Part shown: positions 1 through 10,320 of the stretch, piece after piece
Numbering within the stretch: the first letter of the stretch is position 1
Layout of the letters: every line of letters starts with the position of its first letter
Origin: Scortum barcoo
Taxonomy: Eukaryota; Chordata; Actinopteri; Centrarchiformes; Terapontidae
Reading direction: 5' to 3'
Assembly: GCA_023238725.1 (NCBI GenBank)
Contig: CM041533.1
Span: 25,343,766 to 25,407,765 of the forward strand
Length of the DNA: 64,000 nt
Program-made: the position numbers and the translations under genes
Notes under the pieces: model-generated
The model's database searches: none
What the model was told of the DNA's origin: nothing
What the model saw: only the letters and a program-made list of their open reading frames with translations

Positions 1-3000
1 GGTGACTGACAGCAGCCCACATGGCTGAATGTGACCAGGTCCATCAGGCGACGCCAACACCTTCAACAATTGGTGGCTTGTTGGCAAACTGGTTGCTCTT
101 TTAATTCAAATACCGCCATGAGGGAAGTGTTGCTATTTTCTGTGTCTCATATGGCCAAAATGTTTTTGGTTGACAGTAAGGTCAACAGTTCTATTCAAGG
201 CTCGAATTAAAATAAACTGCTGATCTGTTATTTCTGAATACATTAAATAATAATAGGAATAGTCAAACTTTTGGTCAAGCTCAAAAAATGTCAGTGCTGG
301 TTTGCCTGGGGGACTCTAACAGAGTCAGAGAGGCAAGCTGTAAGGGGTTTCTGTGGGCTCTCGAGCTGCCAAATACAAAATTTTCAGCCTATTTGAAATG
401 CAGAATACGTTTATATATAGTCTTAAATATATTCTATATATTTATAGTCTATGCAAACATGCTGGTAATCCCGCTAAGGATAAATAATTAAGCCCTAAAA
501 AGTATTGTTTATTTATTCATGCTCAAGCCATCTGATTAGCAAGTCAGCCGGTGAGTATGCTACCTACACAGACCAGTCAGGCAATGAAAATGAAGTCTTT
601 CAAGCTGGGTTTTCACCTTCAGTGTGGAAAAATAAAGGATGCACTGTCAATCAGTGTTCTGGGTGGCAGTCTGGGGGACCTCCATCATGAGACCTGAGAT
701 TTGAGATTAAGCATCAGACATTTCATTTCTTGCATTCTTGTGAATTATTAGGCACTAATGTGCTTTTTATTAATCAATTTAAAAGTCTTCTGCTACACTC
801 AACATGAATAAAGTGAAAAAGAGTTAGTACAGCTGGATCAAATACATTAAGGATTAAAACATCAATTAAGAGACATGAAAAAAATGCTGTTGGCTACTGT
901 GTGTACTGTTTTCAAATGATCATCGGTGAGTCATCAGTTAGCTTTACTCTTCCATTCTCCCAGATACAACCGGATACAAGTTGAGAGAGAAGAGAGAACT
1001 TGAACCATTAATCCACTTGGTGGAAATGAATCTGGGGAAGTCTGGGGTTTCATGAGTTCAGTGACTCCACTCTGATCCTCTAACTTTGAAAGTCTCCTGC
1101 TGAGTGTCACTTCATGTCGGACAGTCCTCCATGTTCTTATCCTCCCTGACAGGACTGACGCACTCCAACTCTGCCATTCAGATCTGTATCTGGCAGAGGT
1201 GGATTTAAGCCATATTTCTTCTTTCTTAAAAAAAAAAAAATAATAGACAGGATATAAGAAGATGGCATGCAATTCATCATAACATACATAACAAGATTCA
1301 GGACAGATTTCACAATGCACACATACACAACTGGGTTATAGAATATTTTTGGGTGGAGCTGACGATATATATTTAAGTGGTCTAAATCTGCCTGTGTGTA
1401 AAGGGCCCCCATTTGTTTGAAAACTTCAGGATTTTATTCATGATTGAATAATGTACTCCTGTAGAGTAACAACAGATTTGAATTTATCATTATTGTGGAA
1501 ACTGCCAAATCTCTATTAATGGAGCACAATAGTTAAATTAAAACTACACCAGTGACATCCTGAAATAATATAAACTGGGCTTGAGTGATAACAGCCATGT
1601 GTATCTGGGACATCTGGACACTTGGATGTGATATGTTGTATCATAAAATATCAATCTAAGAATACCAAAAATACCATCTAAGAATTTCTGTCACTGATAA
1701 AAGTCTCTAACAATTTGAGGATCAGTGCAGTTTTTGACTGCTGCCTGCACTTTGATGCATTCTTGAATCTGCATTTTGGGACTAATGAATCTGTGATGAG
1801 AGAAATTTGTTGAATTGTCTCCAGATGTCAAGACAGTTGGACTAAATTATTCAGAAAACTACATTTGTCAATCTAAGAAGAGATTTCTCTTTACACTTAA
1901 AAGACAGTTAACATCCACACACGGGCTGTAAGAGCCCAACTATCCAAATTATCCATGAATAAGGTTCAATGAAATTAAATTAGTTTCAATTCATCCAAAT
2001 TGTACTACATTAAATCAAACTTTAAAGAAGCAAAATTTTATTCTTCATGTAAGACTAACCTTTACTCTATATTAGTTGATTTTATCTTGATGTTTAAGAT
2101 TAAAAGTGAGAGTCGGATGGTAAAAAGTGAATAGAGAATAAAAGCAGGCTCAAAGAGAAATATGAATTGGATTTCTTTTTGATATGCTGACAACCCATAG
2201 ATCTGAGGTGGGGAAATTATTCTGGGTATGACCTTTTTGAGCTTGTTTCACCCTCTGACCCCCCTCTGTGTGACTGTGTGCCTGACACAGTTCACTGCTT
2301 TTCTAACAGACTTCAAGGTCTCTTATCATACTGCTGCATGTCACACTGCTGCTTGTCAAACTATTCAGTATGATGCCAGCTCACCAGCTACCTGACCTCT
2401 TCTATATCTGCCTGATCCTGTTTTTATTTTCATATTTCACCTCCCAGATTACACTGACTGCTTCCATGTTTCCATTTTCAAACTGATGAGCAGATACATT
2501 CATTATTGCACAGCTGATGAGTTAACACTTATTTTTTTAATTTCATTTTGTTAGTCCTTTTCAATGGACAATGCCTTAAATGCTCAGTGAGAATTCAAAT
2601 GACTTGTTTAAAACATGAGAACGTGTCCTTGCATAGTCACACAAACTTGCAACTGCTGCAGTAATAGCTCTCAGTTGTTTTTGTCAAGCAGACCCAGTAA
2701 GTCATACATGAGCCCAAGGACGTGCATTGACAGGTATCACGCTGTCAGACTTGTGATGGACAAAATGATCAAAATCAATCCAGAGAAAGCAAAGATATCA
2801 AATCTTTATTTTACACATTCTTCTCATCCCCATCCACCCCTGCAGTACCCACAATGCCCTTTGACTGCCAGCAGTTGGGTCTGAGTCTTATTTTGGTGTG
2901 TTGCTTGTAGTGGCTATAGTAGCTTGAGCCTCTAGCTTCAAGCAGAGATGAGCAGCAGGCTACAAAGGTTTGGTAAGTTCATGTCTTTCCAACACACCCT

Positions 3001-3385
3001 CAGATTCTTTTCATTTTTGAATCTTCTGCTGCAAGCTGTTGTGTTTGGAACTCAGAAAAATGAATTCCAAGTTGGAAAGTTCCATGTAGCCATCAAATGT
3101 AAGGTTGTGCTTGTATTGTGAAACTTGCTGTAGCAACCTCATAGTTGCAGTTTCTAGTGCCAATCAGTTGATTTGTGCTTGACAGACATCTTCGTAAGCA
3201 TGCGGTCTCCTCCTCGTGTCTCTTTTAAAGTGTGCCAGACTGTTGAATCAGCTGCTATAGTGTAAAGTCCCTCCATGCACACGGCCCTCCATCGAAGACG
3301 ATTGCCCATGCATGCTCTGGGTGTGTAGTTAAAAGTATACAATGATAGAAATACTTTTTATTGATTTTTTTGTTTTTTGTTACAG
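1..3385. other. No gene recognised
   Basis: AT-rich non-coding DNA. Open frames here are under 130 codons, lack recognisable domains and show no coherent splice context. A miR-153-like 13-mer near 2635 was examined and rejected. Confidence 0.6.
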
Positions 3386-3526
3386 TATTGACAGACGGAA
3401 ATATGAATCTGTTTCTGAGCAAAGGCGGAACGAAGCCCCTGAACTCTCCTACCTCCTACCAGCCTGACCCTAACTCCTACCAGCCTGACCAGGAGCAGAT
3501 GGTCAGGGTCCAAACACATGTACTAG
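3386..3526 (+). CDS. Candidate internal exon of an unidentified host gene (partial)
   Basis: A 141-bp open segment follows a strong acceptor (T-rich tract ending TTTTTTGTTACAG) and is followed by a good donor (TAG|GTGAGT). The frame continues from one base before the exon to one base at its end, so it is a symmetric phase 1-1 exon of 47 codons, a type that can be skipped or inserted without frameshift. The peptide is polar and rich in Pro, Gln and Asp, with a short internal repeat: SYQPDPN followed by SYQPDQE. GC content is higher than in the flanks. I do not recognise the protein. No partner exon was found in the window, so the gene would have large introns, or this is a chance or decayed exon. 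Confidence 0.35.
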
Positions 3527-4165
3527 GTGAGTTCAGTGTTTACACGATGCCCTGGGTCACTCCCTTTGCTGCTGCATTTTCAGGCATGTTTAAAGAACAC
3601 AAACAAACATACTCTATAAATGCTACATAACATCAGTTAGAGTTATCAGTCAGATGTTTACATGGTTACTTAGGGTTGGAGGATGGTAACATGAATGAAA
3701 AGGCAGGAGGATGAAGAAATGCCCTGGACAAGCACAGCCAGTGCACCGCTTCAGTCACAATGACGGACTTAACAGAGAGCAAACTGTTCTCTCAGTGATC
3801 TAATGAGGCAGAAGCTGGAAGCAGATGGAGGCGAGCTACCTAAAAAAAAGGAGCAGAATTCAATGCCAGGGTGAAGCTGGGCAAAGATTCAAAGGAGGTA
3901 CTGTGGAAGGAGATGACTGCAAAGTTGCCTGACCACTTTAAACTGAGTTTTTAGCCTTATAGATTTGCCTAAAAACAGGCAACCCACAAGAAGGACAGTA
4001 ATGGTCTTACAGGCAAAGAGGTGATGTGTTTCCAAAAACTATGACATGGAGGAGGAGCTCTTGGGCTCTTTCTCCTGCACCGATGTCGATGAGAACAGAC
4101 ACTACAGCCAAGAGAGAGCATGTTAATGTTAAAACTAAATGAAAAGTGGTTAAAACTTTATTTCA
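3527..4165. other. No gene recognised
   Basis: Mixed-composition non-coding DNA. A stop-terminated open run near 3867-3955 reads KLGKDSKEVLWKEMTAKL on the plus strand, which looks protein-like. It has no start, no splice context and no recognised family. Confidence 0.5.
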
Positions 4166-4801
4166 TTGAGTTATTGATTCCGGAAGGTATCCGCACCCGT
4201 GAGGAGGTTTTTGTGTTGCCGGACATCACCGTATTATTGTGTTTTTGTCGAGAGGAAAACTCCGGTGAGTAATAACCATTAGCACTTAGCATAGTATGCT
4301 AGCTGCTGCCGACACGGCTAATTACTCACTCATTTCCTGAAATATATTATTGTTACGTATCGTTATGCTTCAGAAATAATGTTTAAAAGGTATATAAGAG
4401 TGTGCATTTGAGTTATTGAGAGACAGTAATTCAATTAATCATTCTGTTGGAATGTGATTTAATTCATAATCTGTACACTATGTGGTGGGAAAAGCTGAAA
4501 ACATTAAAAATAATTCATTTACACACCATTTTGTGTGTGTTGGCTGTTAAAAATGTATTTTATAGCTGTATATGATACATTATCAATGTGAATGTTTCAT
4601 GTTCGTTGATTTAAGAAAAAAAAAGAATAAATACTGTACAGTTGATTTAGATAAATGTATAAAAAGAGAAAAAGAGATTAATAATGGATATAAAAAAACT
4701 GCTGCTCTATGCAGGCTTGTTTTTTTTTTTGGTGTATGAGTCACTTGTGATGGCGAGCCGGACCCGACTCGGGAGCGTGGAGCAGGACGCCATCGGCTTA
4801 C

Positions 4802-4843
4802 CTGCGTGGAGGGTGTGACGTCGGTGGCAGTTTCATTGTGCAT
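4802..4843 (-). CDS. Weak candidate 42-bp microexon
   Basis: On the minus strand a 42-bp segment (14 codons, MHNETATDVTPSTQ, no stop) is bounded by an acceptor (GCTTTCTCCAG) and a strong donor (CAG|GTAAGC). The length is divisible by three. It lies in a CpG-rich island within AT-rich DNA. The polypyrimidine tract is short and no neighbouring exon was found, so chance occurrence is quite possible. Confidence 0.13.
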
Positions 4844-5185
4844 CTGGAGAAAGCACATCTATCACATCATACAGATAAGAAACAAAATCACACTACCCGG
4901 GTAGATGAACAATTACATGAACAATTTACACAACCATACACTGAAGGACTAATACACACATTCATACTGAATACGGACGAACTGAGGACACTGACTAATC
5001 TGGATTTTTGACTTTTTTTTGGACTTTATTGGACTTCGTTTTGTTTATTATTAAGGGCCCGATATTTTTCTTTTATTTGCACTTTCCACACTATTTTTGT
5101 TTTTCTGTATTGTGAATTTGCTCATTTTTGTTGTTTACAACTGAAGTTGTTTACTGTGCATTCCAAGTTGATTGATGATATATGC

Positions 5186-5222
<37 letters not shown>
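5186..5222. repeat. (AT)n-(GA)n microsatellite
   Basis: Alternating AT of about 27 bp runs directly into a short GA tract. Confidence 0.9.
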
Positions 5223-5223
<1 letters not shown>

Positions 5224-5320
5224 GAATATAAATTCAGTCATAGCTGAACTATTTCAGTTTGGTGTATTGAAGAGTGGCTTTCCTGCCAATAAAGTTTATT
5301 TCTGTTACTCGTTTTTTTTC

Positions 5321-5622
5321 AAACTGTTGTCCATGTCACATATATCTTCCCTGAGCGAAGCTATATCTTCTGATTTGGCCTAAATTGAAAGTACATGACA
5401 GTCACCTTAGCTCATGTACAGTAGACAGTGTTACATGTGATTCCCTGATAACAGACAAACAGCCAGCCCAGCCACTTCTCACACTGTAAGAAGGAATTGA
5501 ACAGAAACAAGTGGTCTTCTGGAGTTTCTGTGTGAATCTGAAGCCAGATGAGACATGACAAGCTGCTAAACCAGATGAGGGCTTCCCAGCAGCTCTTTAA
5601 GGACATGATGAAATGTTACTTA
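5321..5622. other. No gene recognised
   Basis: Non-coding spacer ending at the target site of the Harbinger-type MITE. Confidence 0.6.
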
Positions 5623-6172
5623 TGCCCCTTTTCCACTAGTACCTACTCGGCTCGGCTCGACTCGACTCGCCTCGGTTTGTACGTGTTTCCATTACGTTTT
5701 AGTACCTGGTACCAGGTACTTTCGTAGTACCTACTCGGCCGGGGTTCCAAGCGAGCTGAGTCGAGCCGAAAATGTGACGTCGGCAGACAGCAGGCCACTG
5801 ATTGGCCAGGGCCTGACGTCACTAGATGCGTCGGGAGAGCGACTCGTTCGTTCATAAGAGTCAACCGCGCCATTTTTAAAACGCAATAACAACAACAACG
5901 AACACGATCAGAGATGGCTGCACAGAAATCAACCCCGCGGGTCAACGACGAGGTGCAGACATTTCTTTGTCTGGTGGCCTCCATTGCTCCGTAGTCGTTT
6001 CGTGTTTGTGTCGCATAACAAATGACGTCGCTGGAGTTTCGGCCGCGTTGCTACATGGCGACCCCACCCATTTTGCCCACGCTGAGGTGGTACTCTATTG
6101 TAATGGAAAACAACTGAAACTGAGGTCGAGTCGAGTCGAGCGAGCCGAGTAGGTACTAGTGGAAAAGGGCCA
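5623..6172 (+). mobile_element. PIF/Harbinger-type non-autonomous element (MITE), about 550 bp
   Basis: The element has terminal inverted repeats. The left end reads TGCCCCTTTTCCACTAGTAC and the right end is its complement with one mismatch (TGGCCC form). The TIR continues inward through a CTCGG/CTCGA-rich block of about 45 bp. It is flanked by the trinucleotide TTA on both sides (5620-5622 and 6173-6175), the target preference of PIF/Harbinger elements. The interior is CpG-rich and carries a perfect 20-bp palindrome at 5701-5720 centred on GGTACC. It also holds the start of a Myb/SANT-like ORF at 5914. No transposase is present, so it would have depended on an autonomous relative. A truncated relative in the opposite internal orientation lies at 10840-11046. 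Confidence 0.8.
5914..5994 (+). pseudogene. Truncated start of a Harbinger Myb/SANT-like ORF
   Basis: A 26-codon ORF inside the MITE begins with ATG and contains NDEVQTFLCLVAS before an in-frame TAG. The pattern E-V-Q-x-F-L-x-L-V-A matches the start of the Myb/SANT-like DNA-binding protein that autonomous Harbinger elements carry beside their transposase. The three-helix domain is cut off after its first helix, so the peptide cannot fold as a binding domain. It looks like a relic of the autonomous parent from which the MITE was internally deleted. Confidence 0.5.
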
Positions 6173-6559
6173 TTAGAGAAGAATTTGTTTGACTTTTGGG
6201 AACTGGAGCTATACATTATTTACTTTCTGATAAAAGTTTAGTTTTTGTCTGTTACTAGAAAAAGGCAGTAATACCCAACGGTGCCTTGAGCTGTGGTTTA
6301 CACTGGAGGAGAAAGACTAAGAAAAGTGTGCATTCTCAGGGAATAAGCAGTTTTTTGTAATACCTACAAGCAGTTGTTATTTATTTTGTTTACTTTTGGC
6401 AGTATAAAACACTTTATTTATAAAGAGCCACATACACTTTTAATAGGCCACGTTTATGCTATGGTTTGTTGGTTCAATAAAATCTTATTGCACCTCAACA
6501 ATTGTGAAACCTGTTATTTTTATTATAAAAATAAATACTGATGATTCCCAACATGCATG
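6173..6559. other. No gene recognised
   Basis: AT-rich spacer between two transposon insertions, with no feature beyond scattered AATAAA-like words. Confidence 0.6.
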
Positions 6560-7039
6560 CAGGGTTTGAAGAAGTATTCGGCACTAATACCACACTGTGA
6601 AAATACTCCACCACAAGTATAAGTGCTGCATTTAAAACCTTATTTAAGTAAAAATATGCAGGTATTATCAGAAAATGTACTCCTGGTGCAGTAAACATTC
6701 CCTGTCAGTGTTTTAATTTAGATCTTCAGTTTTCAGATTCATATTACTGCCACATTAATTATGTGTGTAGGTTGCACTTTACTGTAGTACCACTGTAGAT
6801 GTTTTAGATTGAGCTCATAATTACTTTATATGCTGTTGGGTAATTTTATTCTCAACAATTCATCATGGTCTATAAAATCATAATATTTGTGTGTTTGTAG
6901 CATGGCTGTCCTCACGTCCTTTCATGAGCTCAGAAAAACGGTGGTTTTGTGACAGGGTGCATTTTAGAGCTGATCCAAGGAGGGTTTGTAGTGTAAAGTT
7001 GCATACAATGAAATACTCAAGTAAAGTACAAGTACCTTG

Positions 7040-8371
7040 CAGTGCATCTGGAAAGTATTCACAATGCTTCACTTTTTCCACATTTTGTTATGTTACAGTC
7101 TTATTCCAAAATGGATTAAATTCATTTTCTTCCTCAAAATTCTACACACAACACCACATAATGACAACGTGAAAATTTATTAGATTTTTGAAAATTTATT
7201 AAAGATAAAAAACTAAGAAATAACATTTACATAAGTATTCACAGCCTTTGCTCAGTATTTTGTTGATGCACCTTTGGCAGCAATTACAGCCTCAAGTCTT
7301 TTTGAATATGATGCCACAAGCTTGGCACACCTATCTTTGGGCAGTTTCGCCCATTCCTCTTTGCAGCACCTTCTCAAGCTCCATCAGGTTGGATGGGAAG
7401 CGTCGGTGCACAGCCATTTTCAGATCTCTCCAGAGATGTTCAGTTGGATTCAAATCTGGGCTCTGGCTGGGCCACTCAAGGACATTCACAGAGTTGTCCT
7501 GAAGCCACTCCTTTGTTATCTTGGCTGTGTGCTTAGGGTCGTTGTCCTGCTGAAAGATGAACCATCGCCCCAGTCTGAGGTCAAGAGCGCTCTGGAGCAG
7601 GTTTTCATCCAGGATGTCTCTGTACATTGCTGCATTCATCTTTCCCTCTATCCTGACTAGTCTCCCAGTTCCTGCTGCTGAAACAACATCCCCACAGCAT
7701 GATGCTGCCACCACCATGCCTCACTGTAGGGATGGTATTGGCCTGGTGATGAGTGGCTGCCTGGTTTCCTCCAAACATGACGCCTGGCATTAACGCCAAA
7801 GAGTTCAATCTTTGTCTCATCAGACCAGAGAATTTTGTTTCTCATGGTCTGAGAGTCCTTCAGGTGCATTTTGGCAAATTCCAGGTGGGCTGCCATGTGC
7901 CTTTTACTCAGGAGTGGCTTCCGTCCGGCCACTCTACCATACAGACAATCTTGAGACAATTCCTTTGACTTCATGCTTGGTTTGTACTCTGACATGCACT
8001 GTCAACTGTGGGACCTTATATAGACAGGTGTGTGCCTTTCCAAATAAAGTCCAATCAACTGAATTTACGACAGGTGGACTCCAATTAAGCTGTAGAAACA
8101 TCTCAAGGATGATCAGTGGAAACAGGATGCATCTGAGCTCAATTTTGAGCTTCATGGCAAAGGCTGTGAATACTTATGTGATTTCTTAGTTTTTTATTTT
8201 TAATAAATTTGTACAAAAATCTCAAAAAAAACTTTTTTCACGTTGTCATTATGTGGTGTTGTGTGTAGAATTTTGAGGAAGAAAATGAATTTAATCCATT
8301 TTGGAATAAGGACTGTAACATAACAAAATGTGGAAAAAGTGAAGCATTGTGAATGCTTTCCAGATGTGCTG
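7040..8371 (-). mobile_element. Tc1/mariner-type transposon with internal deletion
   Basis: Long terminal inverted repeats (about 130-150 bp) begin CAGTGCATCTGGAAAGTATT on the left, and the complement of CAGCACATCTGGAAAGCATT closes the right end. The right flank has TA as expected; the left flank is TG, probably a decayed TA. The arms include the words TTACAGTCTTATTCCAAAAT and ACACCACATAATGACAACGT. The transposase lies on the minus strand and is broken (separate entry). Relative to the usual length of about 1.6 kb, the segment encoding the N-terminal helix-turn-helix half is missing near 7945. The element sits inside copy A of the CAGTG MITE and so is younger than it. Confidence 0.85.
7331..7995 (-). 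pseudogene. Broken Tc1-type transposase (catalytic half)
   Basis: Fragments in three overlapping minus-strand frames together cover the DDE domain. The first carries ILWSDETKIELFG, containing the first catalytic Asp, followed by GGGSIMLWG in another frame. The last carries FQQDNDPKHTA with the second Asp, and PSQSPDLNPTEHLW with the third acidic residue of the D-D-E triad. Frameshifts fall near 7660-7720. The N-terminal DNA-binding region is deleted. The protein would have cut and pasted the element at TA sites through its inverted repeats; in this copy it cannot be functional. Confidence 0.85.
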
Positions 8372-8499
8372 TAAATTTGTAGTTAAGTATTGTTAAGTAA
8401 TCCACTTAGTTACATTCCACCACTAATTGCTTCTCATATAATGTCGGAAGGTCATTGTGTGAGTCAAAGTAATGACATTACTTTACTCATTAAAGAATT

Positions 8500-8750
8500 C
8501 ATTCATTCATTTTCTAAACCTGCTTATCCTGAGCACACACAGGGTTGCTGGCACCTGTCCCAGCTATCTTGGGCAAGAGGTGGGGTACAGTCACATGGCT
8601 GACATTGAAGGACAGACAACCACTCAAACTCACACCTAGGGGCAATTTAGAGTTGCCAGTTGTCTTTGGATTGGGTGGGCTGGTGGGATTGAACCCAGAA
8701 TCCTCTTGCTGTGAGGCGACAGTGCTAACCACTACACACCGCTGTGCCAC
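8500..8750 (-). mobile_element. tRNA-derived SINE with perfect 14-bp target-site duplication
   Basis: Read on the minus strand, it starts with a tRNA-like head. A box A-like TAGTGGTTAGCACTG lies at 8720-8734 and a box B-like GGGTTCAATCC at 8686-8696. A body follows (including AATTGCCCCTAGGTGTGAG), and the 3' tail is a repeat of the tetranucleotide TGAA. Identical 14-bp copies of CTCATTAAAGAATT lie at 8486-8499 and 8751-8764, a textbook target duplication from LINE-driven retroposition. Related fragments with the same 3' part are at 19239-19310 and 52842-53056. The internal promoter would have been read by RNA polymerase III. Confidence 0.85.
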
Positions 8751-8764
8751 CTCATTAAAGAATT

Positions 8765-9104
8765 GATGAATAAAATTCAATGTTTCCTTCTGACCAAAAC
8801 CAAAACGTTTAATTACACTCAGTGGTATCGGCAACAGGAGACACATCTTATTCTTCAATAAAACAAACCATAATATAAAGGCCTATTTATAATGAAGAAA
8901 ATGTTTCATAGTCCTGTCTGCAGCTTTACGTCTACACCCTGCTACACAGTGTGTAGGATGCAAGCCGCCATGATGACCAGAACAACAAAGTCAGGGCATG
9001 TTTTGCAGGTCTCTCATTCTTCTCTTCTTACACTTTACTCCTCCAAAGCTCTGCTCAACTATCACTCTTCCACGGTTTATCTGTAAATTACAGACCTGTT
9101 CCTA
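8765..9104. other. No gene recognised
   Basis: Spacer between the SINE and the Harbinger transposase fossil. Part of it (8930-9100) may belong to the same decayed element, but no motif confirms this. Confidence 0.5.
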
Positions 9105-9454
9105 AGCTGTCAGGGCTCCATTGTCACGCTTCAGTGTCACAATAAAGGGGTAAGCATTGCCATGTAAGCGCTGTCGCCAGTCTCCTCCCAGGTGAAGTTA
9201 GAGGACCCATCCCTGGTGGTCCAGCAAAGATTCCCCAGAATCTTCCATTTCCCATCATCTATCTACTGTAGGAGGACAGAATAGAAAGCCTTCCTGTTCT
9301 GGTCGTCACTGCCTCTGATGGTGGGTCTCTGGACCCTGATGTGGCCGCCATCAATTACACTGATGACATCATTAGTGTAACACCATGGTTGTAAAAGAAC
9401 GGAGAAGCACCCCTGAAATCTCCTGAAAGGTGTTTTAGCCGAACGTGCGGACAA
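9105..9454 (-). pseudogene. Fossil of a PIF/Harbinger transposase (HARBI1-like) DDE domain
   Basis: A minus-strand frame at 9263-9454 reads VIDGGHIRVQRP and then NRKAFYSVLLQ. This is the block around the first catalytic Asp of Harbinger transposases and the domesticated HARBI1 (typical form GxIDxTHVxIxxP...NRKxxxSxNxQ). After a stop, the conceptual reading continues with GDSAYMAMLTPLL, matching the G-D-S-x-Y...LLTP block at the second catalytic Asp. Several stops and lost spacing show it is dead. It lies in the same 6-kb stretch as two Harbinger-type MITEs, but family identity with them cannot be shown by eye. Confidence 0.6.
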
Positions 9455-9753
9455 CCTCTGACATCATCAGCTTCTCAAACTTGATGACCAGGAAGCCATT
9501 CTCTGCCCGTCTTCAGGCTCCTGAAAGGTGTCTGCATGACAGAAATTATAATCCTGTAAGAAAATAGAATAAGTGAGACTGACTTTAAAGGATGGACATT
9601 TTCCATTCACAAGATGACTTCTAACTTTAGTGCATGATTTTACCCTGAACTACCTACTTATGGGAATAGTATAAAGAGCAACAGGGGTGCAGTGTGGTGT
9701 AGAGAGAAAGTGTGTGTGTGCCTGTGTGTGTGTGGACAATACAGCATAATGTG

Positions 9754-10235
9754 CAGTGATGGAATTTACTTTCAGTACTGGACTTGAATACAGCTTTGAT
9801 GTACTTGTGCTTTAACTGAGTATTTCTATTTTCTGTTTCTTTCTATTTCTTCACTACATTTAGCAAAGTATTTTTTACTCCACTACATTTATCTTTATTG
9901 AGCTTTAGTTACTAGTTACATTTGTTGTTGCAGAGAAAGCCTTTTATGGAGTTCCTCATGATATATTTAGAGGGTTGAATTACCGACTACCTATATAAAG
10001 TAAGGTAGTTAAGATCAGCTTCACTTTGACCAGGTACAACATTAATAGAACAGTTGTAATATTATAATAAAAATGAGATAAGGTAGCATGTGATAGAGTA
10101 GCATTATAGTGACAGGGACTATTCTGCTGACTAATGAATACTTTTATTTTTGAGACTTTAAGTAGCTTTTTATGTATTTACAGTGTGATACTGCTACTTT
10201 TACTTCATAAACAGAGTTGAATACATTCCCCACTT
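9754..10235 (-). mobile_element. CAGTG-type (hAT-like) MITE, copy B, reverse orientation
   Basis: It begins CAGTGATGGAATTTACTTTC and ends near TTGAATACATTCCCCACT, inverted versions of the ends of copies A and C. Internal matches include TACTCCACTACATTTATC and a reversed AATACCACACTGT-like word. At about 480 bp it is uninterrupted and gives the likely unit length of the family. No clear 8-bp target duplication is visible. Confidence 0.65.
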
Positions 10236-10320
10236 CAGATCATATATGCGTGTCTTCAAGAGTATGAGAGTTTTCATACAAACATCATACTGGTATCCAT
10301 GTCTTCCTGAGCAGATGCAC

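Larger units (their letters stand above)
4166..5320 (+). other. Unclassified cassette: CpG-bearing 5' part, T-rich 3' part with poly(A) signal
   Basis: The left end holds a locally CpG-containing block (4180-4320) with a consensus-like splice donor (CTCCG|GTGAGT at 4264). The right end is T-rich 3'-UTR-like sequence with AATAAA at 5288-5293. This could be a decayed retroelement, a processed transcript copy, or the first and last parts of a non-coding transcript. No reverse transcriptase, gag or terminal repeats were seen, and the limits are approximate. Confidence 0.2.
6560..8425 (+). mobile_element. CAGTG-type (hAT-like) MITE, copy A, split by a Tc1-like element
   Basis: The left end (CAGGGTTTGAAGAAGTATTC) and right end (TTACATTCCACCACTA) match the ends of a very common teleost MITE whose consensus, as I remember it, begins CAGTGGTGGAAGAAGTATTC. 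Internal words such as AATACCACACTGT and CTCAAGTAAAGTACAAGTAC agree with that family. The match to the right half stops at 7039 and resumes at about 8372, exactly around the Tc1-like element, so the two halves are one insertion of about 535 bp. The 8-bp target duplication expected for hAT is not clear. Two further copies lie at 9754-10235 (reverse) and 25497-28086. Confidence 0.7.

Noticed and set aside
2629..2650. TTGCATAGTCACA, a perfect match to the 5' part of miR-153
   Set aside because: The match ends after 13 bases, and the upstream arm that should pair with it in the precursor is absent, so this is most likely chance.
3867..3955. Short protein-like run KLGKDSKEVLWKEMTAKL
   Set aside because: About 30 codons with no start, no splice borders and no family; insufficient to call a gene.
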